Of a stretch of DNA of 45,816 nucleotides, positions 31,208 through 40,578 are shown in pieces (positions within the stretch are counted from its first letter, which is position 1; each line of letters opens with the position of its first letter). The notes beneath the pieces were generated by a model that did not search any database, was not told where the DNA came from, and saw only the letters and a program-made list of their open reading frames with translations. Source of the DNA: [Zimmermannella] alba NBRC 15616 (GTDB taxonomy: Bacteria > Actinomycetota > Actinomycetes > Actinomycetales > Microbacteriaceae); NCBI RefSeq assembly GCF_001570905.1, contig NZ_BCSO01000014.1, positions 1-45,816 of the forward strand, read 5' to 3'. Both the position numbers and the translations under genes were made by a program.

Positions 31208-33010
31208 TTAGTGGAGCAGGCGCCGTAGCGCGTCAATGCGCTGCTGGAGTTGGGTGACTGTCGCCTGTGGCACGGCTGGCCCGCCGCACTGTCGGCGCAG
31301 TTGCGCGTGAATCATGCCGTGCGGTTGTCCGGACTGTTTTGCGTAGAGACCGACGAGTGAATTGAGGAGCGATCGCTGCTCCTTGAGTGAGCGATACATC
31401 GGCTGATGGTCGCGAGACACGGGCGGCTCGCCCTGCTTTCGCCGGCGCTCCTCCTGGATGCGGCTCTGGCGAGCCTGCCGCTGGGCGAGGACCTGGCGCA
31501 CCTGTTCTGGCTCGAGGATGCCGGGCAGCCCGAGAAACTCGAGCTCCTCTTCGGAACCAACTTCGGCGGTGAAGCCGAAGTCGCCGCCGTCGTAGAGCAC
31601 GCGCTCGAACGTGGCTTCTGAGGAGATCGCCTGGAAGCTGTAACGCTCGAGCTCGTCGGATGCCTGGTCGGGGCGCTCCGCCTCGGCGAGGAGATCTGCC
31701 TCCGGGCATTCCTCGCCATCGCCTGTGGTCTTGCGGTCGAGTGCGTGGTCGCGCTGGCGCTCGAGCTCTTTCGCGAGCGTCGTGAGCACGGGGACGGTCG
31801 GCAGGAACACGGTTGCGACTTCGCCGCGTCGGCGTGCGCGCACGAAGCGGCCGATTGCCTGCGCAAAGAAGAGTGGCGTGGAGGAGTTCGTGGCGTAGAC
31901 ACCCACGGCGAGGCGCGGCACGTCCACGCCCTCCGACACCATGCGGACGGCGACCATCCACCGCTCCTCGGGGTTGTTCGAGAAGGTCGAGATGCGCTCG
32001 GAGGCACCCTTGTCGTCGGAGAGGATGAGCGCCGGCCGCTCCCCCGTGATCTGTTCGAGGAGCGCCGCATAGGCGCGGGCATTGGCGTGGTCGGTGGCGA
32101 TGACGAGGCCGCCCGCGTCGGGAAGGTGTTCGCGGGTTTCGGTGAGGCGCTTGTTCGCCGCGTGGAGCACCTGCGGCATCCACTGGCCTTCGGGGTCGAG
32201 CGCTGTGCGCCAGGCCTGCGCGGTGACGTCCTTCGTATTGTCTTCGGCAAGCCCCGCCGACATTTCTTCGCCATTGGTGTCACGCCAGCGCACGGAGCCG
32301 CCGTAGGACATGAACACGACCGGTCGCACGACGCCGTCGCCGAGGGCGCGCCCGTAACCGTAGGCGTAGTCGGTGACGGAGGTGCGGATGCCGTCTTCGT
32401 CGGGAGCGTAGGTGACGAAGGGAATGGGGGCCGTGTCCGAACGGAACGGCGTTCCCGTGAGGGAGAGGCGCCGTTCGGCGTGCTCGAAGGCCTCGCGGAT
32501 GCCGTCACCCCAGCTCAGCGTGTCGCCGCCGTGGTGCACCTCATCGAGGATGACGAGCGTGCGGGCGTTTGCCGTCATCGTCGCGTGGACGCGCGGCTTC
32601 ATGGCAACCTGCGCGTATGTCACTGCGGCACCGTGATACTCGCGTGAGAGGACACCGTGGGCGTTGCTGAACTTCGGGTCGAGCTTGATGCCGACGCGTG
32701 CCGCCGCCTCCGCCCACTGGGTTTTGAGGTGATCGGTTGGCGCGACGACGGTGACGCGATTGACGGTGCGGTTGTGGAGGAGCTCGGCGGCGAGTCGCAG
32801 CGCGAAGGTGGTCTTTCCTGCACCCGGGGTTGCGGCGGCGAGAAAGTCGCGCGGTTCGCGAGCGAAGTACGCGTCGAGTGCCTCCTGCTGCCACGCACGC
32901 AGACTTCCCGCGGTGCCTCGTGGGGCACGCTGCGGGAAGGCTGGTGAGAGGTGCTCTGCGGCGGAGGTGCCGGGAACACGCCCGGGTCGTTCCTCTGCCA
33001 GGTTATGCAT
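31208..33010 (-). CDS. SF2 DEAD/DEAH-box helicase
   Basis: 600 residues. LRAWQQEALDAYF is the Q-like motif, AATPGAGKTTFALRLAAELL motif I, ILDEVHHGGD motif II (DEVH), LSLTGTPFRSD motif III, and FAQAIGRFVRARR motif VI. The RecA core (about 35-430) resembles the SF2 helicases of restriction-like and RadD-like type. The last 170 residues are charged and helical (QARQSRIQEERRRKQGE). Actinobacteria carry one such stand-alone helicase widely; the nucleic-acid substrate is unknown. ATG 33010 lies inside the end of the acyl-CoA dehydrogenase gene (8-bp overlap), so the two are coupled though unrelated in function. Confidence 0.88.
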   Translation of the reverse strand: MHNLAEERPGRVPGTSAAEHLSPAFPQRAPRGTAGSLRAWQQEALDAYFAREPRDFLAAATPGAGKTTFALRLAAELLHNRTVNRVTVVAPTDHLKTQWAEAAARVGIKLDPKFSNAHGVLSREYHGAAVTYAQVAMKPRVHATMTANARTLVILDEVHHGGDTLSWGDGIREAFEHAERRLSLTGTPFRSDTAPIPFVTYAPDEDGIRTSVTDYAYGYGRALGDGVVRPVVFMSYGGSVRWRDTNGEEMSAGLAEDNTKDVTAQAWRTALDPEGQWMPQVLHAANKRLTETREHLPDAGGLVIATDHANARAYAALLEQITGERPALILSDDKGASERISTFSNNPEERWMVAVRMVSEGVDVPRLAVGVYATNSSTPLFFAQAIGRFVRARRRGEVATVFLPTVPVLTTLAKELERQRDHALDRKTTGDGEECPEADLLAEAERPDQASDELERYSFQAISSEATFERVLYDGGDFGFTAEVGSEEELEFLGLPGILEPEQVRQVLAQRQARQSRIQEERRRKQGEPPVSRDHQPMYRSLKEQRSLLNSLVGLYAKQSGQPHGMIHAQLRRQCGGPAVPQATVTQLQQRIDALRRLLH

Positions 33011-34178
33011 CGGGGTGCGTGGCTCCGATCGGGCCGAGCAGCCACTGTGCGTAGGTGGCGCGGACGGAGCGGTCCTGCGAGGGGTGGTAGACGCTCGCAG
33101 CAACGTCGCGGTAGAGGCGGCTGAGCTCGTGACCTGCGCGGAACGAGGATCCGCCAACAACTTCGAGCGCCTCCTCGACCGTGCGGCGGGCCGCCTGCGT
33201 GGCGTGGAGCTTCGCGCCGGTGAGACGCGGGAACCATTCGGCGCCGTGCTCGGCGAGTTTGTCAACATCGCGGGCGGTGGCCTCGAGCGTCACACGGGCG
33301 TTCAGCTGGCGAAGGCCCATGCGGGCGACGATGTCGCGAATCTGCACGTCATCCGCGAAGGGGCGGTTGCCGGTGCTTCGGCTCGTGCGGTAGTGCGCAG
33401 CCTCCACGGCAAGGTCGATGGCACGCTCGCCGATGCCGAGGTAGACCGATCCGAGCAGCAGGAGGAAGTTTGAGAACACGGCGAACACGAACGGCTCCTG
33501 GTTGGGGCCGACTGGCAGCGAGGCGACGATGCGCTCGGGCGGGACGATAGCGCCCTTGAGCGTCGTCGAGCACGACTGTGAGGCGCGCATACCGAGGGTG
33601 TTCCAGTCGTCGTGGATGTGGATGCCGTCTTCGCCGCGGTGCAGGATGCCGTGGATGAGGCGCGGCTCAGCACCGGAGTCGTCTCGACCGAAGACGCCAA
33701 GACGCGTCCACACGGGGCTCAGCGAGGTGAAGATCTTCGTGCCGGAGTAGCGGTACGAGCCATCGGCGAGGCGTTCGGCGTTCACGACCGAGTCGAAGAG
33801 GACGGCGTCGTTGCCCGCCTCCGAGATGCCGAGCGCGTAGACGTGGCCGTCGGCGATGTCCTGAACGACCTGCGTGAGGCTGTTGTCGCCGCGTTCACTG
33901 AGCACGCGCGCCATGCCCGACCAGATGAGGTGCATGTTGACAGCGAGCGCTGTTGCCGGAGCTGCCGTGGCGAGACGGCGCTGCGCCTGGCAGGCCTCCT
34001 CGAGGGTTGCGCCGTGGCCGCCGAGCTCTTCGGGAATCATGAGCTTGAGATAGCCAACGTCGTGAAGCGCCTCGAGGTCGTCGTCAGGGAAGACATTTTC
34101 GCCGTCGGACCGAGCAGCGCGTTCGCGCATGTCGGTGAGCAGGTCATCGGGCAGAACTTCACAGGGGTCGATGGGCAT
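33003..34178 (-). CDS. Acyl-CoA dehydrogenase-family flavoprotein
   Basis: 391 residues with the three ACAD domains. An N-terminal helical part contains YLKLMIPEELGGHGATLEEA. A beta domain contains YALGISEAGNDAVLFDSVV (FAD contact) and SYRYSGTKIFTSL, and a C-terminal helix bundle ends VGGSSFRAGHELSRLYRDVAAS. It lacks the PxxT-style loop of classic fatty-acid members and is closer to the group that includes flavin monooxygenase-like DszC/SfnB proteins, so the substrate is open. ATG 34178 has a TACCTT box 6 nt upstream. It overlaps the helicase gene downstream. Confidence 0.85.
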   Translation of the reverse strand: MPIDPCEVLPDDLLTDMRERAARSDGENVFPDDDLEALHDVGYLKLMIPEELGGHGATLEEACQAQRRLATAAPATALAVNMHLIWSGMARVLSERGDNSLTQVVQDIADGHVYALGISEAGNDAVLFDSVVNAERLADGSYRYSGTKIFTSLSPVWTRLGVFGRDDSGAEPRLIHGILHRGEDGIHIHDDWNTLGMRASQSCSTTLKGAIVPPERIVASLPVGPNQEPFVFAVFSNFLLLLGSVYLGIGERAIDLAVEAAHYRTSRSTGNRPFADDVQIRDIVARMGLRQLNARVTLEATARDVDKLAEHGAEWFPRLTGAKLHATQAARRTVEEALEVVGGSSFRAGHELSRLYRDVAASVYHPSQDRSVRATYAQWLLGPIGATHPDA

Positions 34179-34184
34179 GCTTCC

Positions 34185-34190
34185 AAGGTA
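34185..34190 (-). promoter_or_regulatory. -10 box before the acyl-CoA dehydrogenase gene
   Basis: TACCTT on the minus strand ends 6 nt before ATG 34178. The GGAAGC between them is at most a weak ribosome-binding site. Confidence 0.35.
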
Positions 34191-34260
34191 CTCGGCACCA
34201 CCGACATTCCGAATTCAGCACCCCGGAGTGTGCCTCATGGGGTGGTCGAGTGGAGGGCGG

Positions 34261-34839
34261 CTACTTCGCGGAGTAGTCGAGGTCGGGCACCTGTTCCATG
34301 GCGCAGGCGTAGCCGAGGACGCCGAGGAGCATGTTTTCGGCGTCGTCGAACTGGTCGCGACGCTCATCCGGGAACACATCCGTCAGCACCACCTCGAGCG
34401 AGCGATCGGTGCACACCCACCCCGCCGTCACTTGCACCCCTGGTTCGCCGAAGATGTACCCCTGCCCAGGTGCCCCCTTCGGGTCGGCGATCGGCTCTCC
34501 CCCGGATGCCATCCATGACTCCGTGAGTTCTGCCGCCTTCGTCGGTGCTTCTTCCGCCGTGAACGGCGTCACGGTGATGTCGACCGTGCCGTGGGGTGAG
34601 TCGACATTGCACGCGAAGCCGTGCTCCTTAACAGTGCGCCAGTCCCCCGTCTGCATCGGCAGATTCGGGTTCCCGACGATGCGTTCAATGTTGAAGCGCG
34701 CCACGCCGTCGCAGGCCCACGGCCCTTCGGAGCTTGTCTGCGGCACTGGGATCTCGTCGAGCGGTGAGCATGCCGTGAGTGAGCAAGCGAGCAGCGCCAC
34801 AAGCGGCACAGCCGCCACACGAGTCGCTGGCCAGCTCAC
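34261..34839 (-). CDS. Small lipoprotein, DUF3558-like
   Basis: 192 residues. Lipobox LTAC ends a signal peptide (VAAVPLVALLACSL), with the lipidated Cys at 24. The mature part has three further cysteines (WACDG, FACNV, GYACAM) spaced like those of the actinobacterial DUF3558 lipoproteins, and alternating short strands (VDITVTPF). Function is unknown; it is likely outer-surface. GTG 34839 overlaps the stop of the RNA methyltransferase gene (GTGA), so it is the last gene of the four-gene run that starts at 37673. Confidence 0.8.
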   Translation of the reverse strand: MSWPATRVAAVPLVALLACSLTACSPLDEIPVPQTSSEGPWACDGVARFNIERIVGNPNLPMQTGDWRTVKEHGFACNVDSPHGTVDITVTPFTAEEAPTKAAELTESWMASGGEPIADPKGAPGQGYIFGEPGVQVTAGWVCTDRSLEVVLTDVFPDERRDQFDDAENMLLGVLGYACAMEQVPDLDYSAK

Positions 34840-35648
34840 GATAGCTCCTCGGTGAGGGCATACAGTGCGACAGCGCCAGCGGAGGCAACGTTGAGCGAAT
34901 CGACACCGTGGAGCATCGGGATGATGACCGTCTGATCGGCGGCCATGAGCGCGTGGCTCGAGAGGCCGTCACCTTCGGTGCCGAGCGCGATGGCGACGCG
35001 TTCTGGCCGGTTCCGGGCAAAGTCTCGAAGCGACACGGCGCGCTCGTCGAGCGCGAGCGCCGCGATCGTGAAGCCGTGCTCGTGGAAGAGTGCCTGGCTT
35101 TCGCGCCAGCCGGGGAGCCGCGTCCACGGCACCTGCAGGACGGTGCCCATACTCACACGGACGCTGCGGCGGTAGAGCGGATCGGCGCACTGCTCGGTGA
35201 CGAAGACGGCATCGGCGCCAAGGCCTGCGGCGGCGCGGAACGCAGCGCCCACATTCGTGTGGTCGACGATGTCTTCGAGGATGACGACGGTCCGCGCGTC
35301 GCGAAGGAGCTCTGCCGGGTCGGGCAACGCTGGCCGGTGGATGGACGCCAGCGCGCCGCGGTGCATTCGGAAGCCGGTGAGGTTTTCGAGTTGCTCGCTC
35401 GACCCGACGTAGACCGGGGTCTCGGGATGCTCAGCCAGCAGCGGCTCGATCGTCGGAATCCACTGCTCCTGTAGGAGTACCGCGCGCGGGGTGTGGCCTG
35501 CCGCGAGGGCACGCTCGATGACCTTGGGTGATTCGGCGAGGTAAAGCCCGCCTTCGGGTTCGAGCTTCCGGCGGAGGGCGACATCCGTGAGCTGGGTGAA
35601 GTCAGCGAGCTCAGGGATGTCGAGGCTCGTGAGGTCGATGCGGCGCAT
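34836..35648 (-). CDS. SpoU/TrmH-family RNA 2'-O-methyltransferase
   Basis: 270 residues. An N-terminal substrate-binding domain (about 1-105, with LYLAESPKVIERALAAG) is followed by a SPOUT knot. Motif 1 is DHTNVGAAFRAAAGLGADAVFV, motif 2 ALGTEGDGLSSHAL, and motif 3 IPMLHGVDSLNVASAGAVALY. These enzymes methylate ribose 2'-OH in tRNA or rRNA using S-adenosylmethionine; target base unknown. The start is ATG 35648 (MRRIDL), 4 bp after the glycosyltransferase stop. Confidence 0.93.
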   Translation of the reverse strand: MRRIDLTSLDIPELADFTQLTDVALRRKLEPEGGLYLAESPKVIERALAAGHTPRAVLLQEQWIPTIEPLLAEHPETPVYVGSSEQLENLTGFRMHRGALASIHRPALPDPAELLRDARTVVILEDIVDHTNVGAAFRAAAGLGADAVFVTEQCADPLYRRSVRVSMGTVLQVPWTRLPGWRESQALFHEHGFTIAALALDERAVSLRDFARNRPERVAIALGTEGDGLSSHALMAADQTVIIPMLHGVDSLNVASAGAVALYALTEELS

Positions 35649-35652
35649 GCAG

Positions 35653-36738
35653 CTATTTTCTCGCGGCCGCACGTGTTGCGGCGACCTCCTGCGCTGCCGC
35701 GAGGAGGCGCTTCGCCGAGTGGTCCCAGCTGTACGCCGCTGCCCGCTCGGTGCCGCGCAGGGAATGCTGACGGAAGGTGTCGGTATCGGTGAGCGTGAGT
35801 GCTGCTTCGGCGAAGGCACGCGGCGAATCCGGATTCGCGAAGAGCGCCGCGTCCTCGGCCACTTCGCGGAAGATCGGGATGTCGCTGCACACGACCGGCG
35901 TACCAGCTGCCATCGCTTCAACGAGCGGTAGACCGAATCCTTCATTCCGGCTCGCCGTGGCGAGGGCTGTGGCACCTGCCAAGAGCTCCCGGTACTCCTC
36001 ATCACTCACGCCCTGGTGGGCAACGATTGCGCCGGAGGGCGCGAGCGCTTCGAGTGCCGCGAGCTGTTCTGGCCGGATGCGGGAGCAAAGGTGCAGCGTC
36101 CATCCCGGCAGGTGCTGCATCGCCTTCGCGAGCGTCTCGACGTTCTTGTACGGCATGAACGAGCCCATGTACACGAGCGAGTGTTCACTCGGCGGCGTGG
36201 TGCGCGCAGCCGCAATGAAGTTCGGATCCGGCGCATTCGGCACGAGCGGCATGGGCTTCGTCGTGAGCTTGTGCTTGGTGAGGAGCTTCGCGGTCGTGTT
36301 CGAGATGACCGCCACCTGATCGGCGCCCCGCAAGAGCATCCGCTGCGGCGCGAAGGAAAGGTGGTACGCCCGCCAAAGCAGGCGGATCGGCCACGCAAAT
36401 TGCGCGGGCGGTGTCCGGTTCTCGTAGTAGATGAGGTCGTGGATTGTGAGGATGAGGCCGTACTTGCGCCCGAGGCTTCCCATGGTCTGCATGGGTGAGA
36501 TGACGACGTCTGGCTTGAGGCGATTCACGTGGCGTGCGACGAAGGGCTCTCCTGGGCTCGTCGGTGCGGGGATCATCTCCCACGGAAGGTCCGGCAGCAG
36601 CCGCAGCTGGCGTCCATCTGAGATGAGCATCGTCACCGGGTGGAGCTTGGCGAGCGCGGTGACGAGCTCGGCCGAGTATCGCGAGATGCCGTCGTGCCGG
36701 TCGGTGCGCACGTAGCGGCAGTCGAACAAGAGTTTCAT
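35653..36738 (-). CDS. GT4-type glycosyltransferase
   Basis: 361 residues, GT-B fold. The N-terminal domain has the glycine-rich FDCRYVRTDRHDGISRYSAEL opening and LTIHDLIYYENR. The C-terminal domain has LVYMGSFMPYKNVETLAKAM and the nucleotide-sugar loop SRNEGFGLPLVEAMAAGTPVVCSDIP, with its E-x7-E pair. It is a retaining sugar transferase, probably using a nucleotide or GDP-mannose-type donor at the inner membrane. The acceptor may be a glycolipid or cell-wall glycan. ATG 36738 overlaps the hydrolase stop (ATGA). Confidence 0.9.
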   Translation of the reverse strand: MKLLFDCRYVRTDRHDGISRYSAELVTALAKLHPVTMLISDGRQLRLLPDLPWEMIPAPTSPGEPFVARHVNRLKPDVVISPMQTMGSLGRKYGLILTIHDLIYYENRTPPAQFAWPIRLLWRAYHLSFAPQRMLLRGADQVAVISNTTAKLLTKHKLTTKPMPLVPNAPDPNFIAAARTTPPSEHSLVYMGSFMPYKNVETLAKAMQHLPGWTLHLCSRIRPEQLAALEALAPSGAIVAHQGVSDEEYRELLAGATALATASRNEGFGLPLVEAMAAGTPVVCSDIPIFREVAEDAALFANPDSPRAFAEAALTLTDTDTFRQHSLRGTERAAAYSWDHSAKRLLAAAQEVAATRAAARK

Positions 36739-37673
36739 CGGGTGGCCACTCCTCGCTCGCTGGGCGTCAGTCGCTCGCCAGGAATATCGAGCGTCTCCCG
36801 AAGGACGCGTGCGAGTGCTCGCGGCGTCTCGTAGTGGATGAGGTGTCCGACGCCCGCAATGACGTAGAGGCTGCTGCCGGGCATCCGCTCGACAAGCACG
36901 CGCTGAGCCGCCACCGGGGCGATCTGGTCGCGCTCCCCCGCCACCAGCACCGTGCCCACAGGGAACTTGTGCGCGTGCGCGGTGACGGAGTCGGAGACTG
37001 AAGCACGGAATGCGTCGAGCAGCGTCGTCCGGTCGAAGAAGTCCGAGAAGTGCCGGTCATGTTCCTCGTGGATCCAACGGCGCAGGCCTGAATGGTGCGT
37101 GGTCGCCATCACTTCACTCATGACGCGGGTGATGAGGCGGGACGCCATGAGCCGTTGGCCGAGGGACGCCGGTAGCCATGCACCGAGGCGGTAATACGCG
37201 ATCGCGAGCTGTGTCGCGAAGCGATCCGGGCCCTCGAGCGCCGGCGAGGCGATCGGGTTCACGAGCACAATGCGGCGACTGCCACATACGCTCGGGTTTC
37301 GCGCAATGACGAGCGAACCGAAGGAATGGCCGAGCAGGATCGCTTGCCCTTTCGGGTCGACGCGCTCAAGGTAGCGACCGAGCCACCGCGAATAGGCATG
37401 GAGGTTATGTTCGCCCTCGAGCGGCGTCGATTCTCCGAAACCCGGGAGATCCGGCGCGAGAAACTCAACGTTCGGCAGCTCAGCAACAAGCGGCAGGAGG
37501 CCGTGGTGGGTACCGCGGAACCCGTGCACGAGGATGATCTTCGGCGCGTTGGCGTCGTCGTTCACGGTCGGATAGCGCCAGCTGCGCGTCCGAGAACCGC
37601 TGATGGGCGCGTCGATTCGCTCACTCGCACGCTGGGCGAGATGGCGGGTACTCGGAGCCTCAACAGGGAACAT
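36735..37673 (-). CDS. Alpha/beta-fold hydrolase
   Basis: 312 residues. ILVHGFRGTHHGLLPL is the oxyanion HG motif, APDLPGFGES follows, and LLGHSFGSLV is the nucleophile elbow (GHSFGS, catalytic Ser). VLVAGERDQIAP holds the Asp and IAGVGHLIHYETP the His of the triad. It is cytosolic, with no signal peptide; an esterase or lipase-like activity on an unknown ester is expected. The start ATG 37673 has a TACACT box 8 nt upstream. It heads a minus-strand run with the glycosyltransferase, RNA methyltransferase and lipoprotein, and is divergent from treS across 52 bp. Confidence 0.88.
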   Translation of the reverse strand: MFPVEAPSTRHLAQRASERIDAPISGSRTRSWRYPTVNDDANAPKIILVHGFRGTHHGLLPLVAELPNVEFLAPDLPGFGESTPLEGEHNLHAYSRWLGRYLERVDPKGQAILLGHSFGSLVIARNPSVCGSRRIVLVNPIASPALEGPDRFATQLAIAYYRLGAWLPASLGQRLMASRLITRVMSEVMATTHHSGLRRWIHEEHDRHFSDFFDRTTLLDAFRASVSDSVTAHAHKFPVGTVLVAGERDQIAPVAAQRVLVERMPGSSLYVIAGVGHLIHYETPRALARVLRETLDIPGERLTPSERGVATR

Positions 37674-37681
37674 CGTGGAAG

Positions 37682-37687
37682 AGTGTA
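37682..37687 (-). promoter_or_regulatory. -10 box, leaderless start of the hydrolase gene
   Basis: TACACT on the minus strand ends 8 nt before ATG 37673. It lies in the 52-bp divergent gap shared with treS. Confidence 0.45.
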
Positions 37688-37725
37688 GTTCGACACCTCT
37701 CAAGTTCCCCCAAGGAGCCCTGCCG

Positions 37726-39510
37726 ATGAGTTTCAACGCACCCCTGCATCTGCCCGGCCTCGAGCGTGACGAGCAGTGGCACAAGCGAGGCGTCTTTTAT
37801 GAGGTGATGGTGCGTTCCTTCGCCGATTCAAACGGCGACGGGATTGGTGACTTCCAGGGCCTCATCGGCAAGCTCGACTATCTCCAGTGGCTCGGGATTG
37901 ATGTGCTCTGGATTCCGCCATTCTTTGATTCGCCGCTTCGCGATGGTGGATATGACGTGGCGGATTACCGTTCGGTGCTCCCCGAATATGGTTCGCTCGA
38001 CGATTTCCGCGAACTCGTGCACAAGGCGCACGAACGCAATATGCGCGTCGTCATCGACATGGTCATCAACCACACGAGTGATCAGCACGAGTGGTTCCAG
38101 CAGTCCCGCCAAGACCCGGATGGTCCGTACGGCGACTTCTATGTCTGGAGCGACACGGACGAGAAGTACGAGGACATCCGCATCATCTTTGTGGACACGG
38201 AAACCTCGAACTGGACCTTTGATCCGGTGCGTCGCCAGTATTTCTTCCACCGTTTCTTCTCGCACCAGCCGGACCTCAACTTCGAAAACCCGAAGGTTCG
38301 GGATGCGATGAAGGACGTCATGCGCTTCTGGTTTGACCTGGGCGTTGACGGCTGCCGACTTGACGCCATCCCCTACCTCTTTGAATCGGATGAGGGCAAC
38401 GGTGAGGGCGAGCCTGCGACCCACGAATACATTCGCGAGTTGCGCGAGATGGTCGACACGGAATACCCCGGACGCATTCTTCTCGCCGAGGCAAACCAGT
38501 GGCCGAATGAGGTCGTTGACTTCTTGGGCACGAATGAGGCGCCGGAATGCCACATGGCCTTCGACTTCCCGACGATGCCGCGTATCTTCTATTCGCTTCG
38601 TTCGCAGCACAAGGGCGAGTTGCAGGCGATTCTCGAACAGCAGCTTGAGATTCCGGAGTCGAGCGCGTGGGGTGTGTTCCTTCGCAATCACGATGAGCTC
38701 ACGCTCGAAATGGTGTCGGAGGAGTACCGCCAGGCAATGTACGGCTGGTACGCCTATGACCCGCGCATGCGCGTGAACATTGGTATTCGCCGCCGCCTGG
38801 CTCCCCTGCTCGACAATTCGCGTGCCGAGATCGAACTCGCGAACGCGATTCTTCTCTCCCTCAAGGGCGCGCCGTTCCTGTATTACGGCGACGAGATCGG
38901 CATGGGTGACAACATTTGGCTCGATGACCGTGACGCATCCCGTACGCCGATGCAGTGGACGCCCGACCGGAATGCGGGCTTCTCGACGGCAGACCCGGGG
39001 AAGCTTTACCTCCCGGTCGTGGATTCGCTCGTCTACAACTTCCGTCACGTGAACGTGGAGGCGCAGCTCGCGCAGTCGCGCTCGCTTCTGCAGTGGACGC
39101 GCTCGATGCTCCACATCCGCCGCCAACACCCCGTGTTTGGTCTCGGAGACCTCACGATTTGTGAAACGGACCACGATTCAGTGCTCGCGTACGTGCGCAG
39201 CTATGAGGGCGGTACGGATTCGCCGATTGCAGGTGAGCGCCCAGAGACGATTCTGTGCGCGTTCTCCTTCGCGCACCAGCCGGCGAGTGCGACGATCACG
39301 CTGCCCGACTATGAGGGCTGCCGTCTCTTCGACCTGTTTGGTGGTCAGGAGTTCCCGCGTGTAGGCGAGGACGGCACGGTGACGTTGACGTTTGGTTCGC
39401 AGACGTTCTACTGGCTGCACGTTGCGGACGCTGAGTTCTCGACGACGGCCACCACTTCGGTGCCCGTGATTCGGGCACTGCCGACTACTGAGGAGCGTGA
39501 ACGCGCGTGA
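37726..39510 (+). CDS. treS: Trehalose synthase / maltose glucosyltransferase TreS
   Basis: 594 residues of GH13 subfamily 16. The barrel motifs are DMVINHTSD (about 111-119), GVDGCRLDAIPYL with nucleophile Asp213, LLAEANQWP with acid/base Glu255, and RNHDE with Asp323. FFHRFFSHQPDLNFENP and the C-terminal beta domain are typical of TreS. It interconverts maltose and trehalose in the cytosol and can feed maltose to the GlgE alpha-glucan route. No maltokinase (pep2) is fused or adjacent here. The start ATG 37726 lies 8 nt after AAGGAG; the upstream in-frame codons lie across the divergent promoter and are not coding. Confidence 0.95.
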   Translation: MSFNAPLHLPGLERDEQWHKRGVFYEVMVRSFADSNGDGIGDFQGLIGKLDYLQWLGIDVLWIPPFFDSPLRDGGYDVADYRSVLPEYGSLDDFRELVHKAHERNMRVVIDMVINHTSDQHEWFQQSRQDPDGPYGDFYVWSDTDEKYEDIRIIFVDTETSNWTFDPVRRQYFFHRFFSHQPDLNFENPKVRDAMKDVMRFWFDLGVDGCRLDAIPYLFESDEGNGEGEPATHEYIRELREMVDTEYPGRILLAEANQWPNEVVDFLGTNEAPECHMAFDFPTMPRIFYSLRSQHKGELQAILEQQLEIPESSAWGVFLRNHDELTLEMVSEEYRQAMYGWYAYDPRMRVNIGIRRRLAPLLDNSRAEIELANAILLSLKGAPFLYYGDEIGMGDNIWLDDRDASRTPMQWTPDRNAGFSTADPGKLYLPVVDSLVYNFRHVNVEAQLAQSRSLLQWTRSMLHIRRQHPVFGLGDLTICETDHDSVLAYVRSYEGGTDSPIAGERPETILCAFSFAHQPASATITLPDYEGCRLFDLFGGQEFPRVGEDGTVTLTFGSQTFYWLHVADAEFSTTATTSVPVIRALPTTEERERA

Positions 39511-40202
39511 GTTGGATGTCGCGAGTCGCTGTTTTCGACACAGAGACCACGGGCGTCAAGCCGCTGGAGGACCGCATTGTGACGGCCTTTGTGGGCATGC
39601 TCGATGCGACTGGTGAAGTGGAACGTGGCACGGATTGGCTCGCCGATCCGGGTGTCGAAATCCCCGAGCAGGCGGCTGCGGTGCATGGCATCACGACCGA
39701 GATGGCCCGTGAAGAGGGTGAGCCAGCGGCTGTCGTTGTCGGCAAGGTGCGTGTGGCCATTGAATGGATTGCCGTGCACCGAGTGCCGCTCGTGGTCTTT
39801 AACGCGCCGTACGACTTGACGCTGCTGGATGCAGAGTGTCGTCGCTACGGGCTCGAGCCGGTTTCGCCGTTGCTCGGCGAGCAGGTGATTGACCCACTTG
39901 TGATCGACCGTGCTGTCGAGAAGTTCCGGAAGGGGAAGCGCACGCTCGTCGACCTGGCACCGGTCTACGGGGTTGAGCTTCTGGACGCACACTCGGCCGG
40001 GGATGACGCGATCGCTGCTGGGCAGCTTGCCCTTGCGATGGCCGCGAAATATCCAGAAGAGATCGGTGCACTCCCGCTCGATGAGCTGCATCGCCGCCAG
40101 GTGGCCTGGGCCGAAGCTCAGGCGAAGGACTTCGAGGAGTACATGCGCCGGGCCCGCGACCCAGAGTTCACCGCCGACCGCGGGTGGCCTGTCAAGCGGT
40201 AG
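39507..40202 (+). CDS. DnaQ-like DEDDh 3'-5' exonuclease
   Basis: 231 residues. FDTETTG gives Asp11 and Glu13, NAPYDLTLLDAE gives Asp103, and HSAGDDA gives His162 and Asp167, completing the DEDDh set. It resembles the proofreading epsilon subunit of DNA polymerase III and related RNA/DNA 3'-5' exonucleases (RNase T, Orn-like); without a clamp-binding tag the target is uncertain. GTG 39507 overlaps the treS stop (GTGA); ATG 39516 is an alternative. It shares 11 bp with the converging small gene downstream. Confidence 0.9.
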   Translation: MSWMSRVAVFDTETTGVKPLEDRIVTAFVGMLDATGEVERGTDWLADPGVEIPEQAAAVHGITTEMAREEGEPAAVVVGKVRVAIEWIAVHRVPLVVFNAPYDLTLLDAECRRYGLEPVSPLLGEQVIDPLVIDRAVEKFRKGKRTLVDLAPVYGVELLDAHSAGDDAIAAGQLALAMAAKYPEEIGALPLDELHRRQVAWAEAQAKDFEEYMRRARDPEFTADRGWPVKR

Positions 40203-40578
40203 GCGCGCCGTCTATCGGCTCATTCATGTCCTCGCCGGCTAGTGCGAAAACATCCCCACTCATCACTTTCGCGAGTCGCTGAGCAAGACTGAGCCCGAGC
40301 TCCACTGCTCGTGGCGTGACGATCGCCTCGTGGAGAAATCCAGGCACTGTGAGTTGCTCACTGAGCGCTGGGAAGAGCCGATCCACTTCGCTTTCATCCT
40401 CAACACGCATTGGCGCGTAAAGCGAGAGGACAGGGCCCGTAGCGTCACAAATTGCGATCGCCGTTCCATGGTCGATTGACTGGAACGTGAGCGGAGTTGT
40501 GCTCTCCGCTTCCGCGATCTCCCCGAGCATCGCGGGCAGGATGGGGCGCGTTCCAGAGAAGAGAATGTCGTAGCTCAA
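40192..40578 (-). CDS. Small unidentified protein of the type VII-linked island
   Basis: 128 residues. It has no membrane segment and no motif I know. SYDILFSGTRPILPAMLGEIAEAE begins an alpha/beta pattern with strands AIAICDATGPVLSLYAP and a final helical region (VELGLSLAQRLAKVM). The start is TTG 40578, which overlaps the DUF6177-like stop as TTGA and has AGGAGA 8 nt upstream. A later ATG (MLGEI) would lack a ribosome-binding site. The tight coupling to the upstream gene implies the two act together. Its 3' end overlaps the exonuclease gene on the other strand by 11 bp. Confidence 0.7.
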   Translation of the reverse strand: MSYDILFSGTRPILPAMLGEIAEAESTTPLTFQSIDHGTAIAICDATGPVLSLYAPMRVEDESEVDRLFPALSEQLTVPGFLHEAIVTPRAVELGLSLAQRLAKVMSGDVFALAGEDMNEPIDGAPTA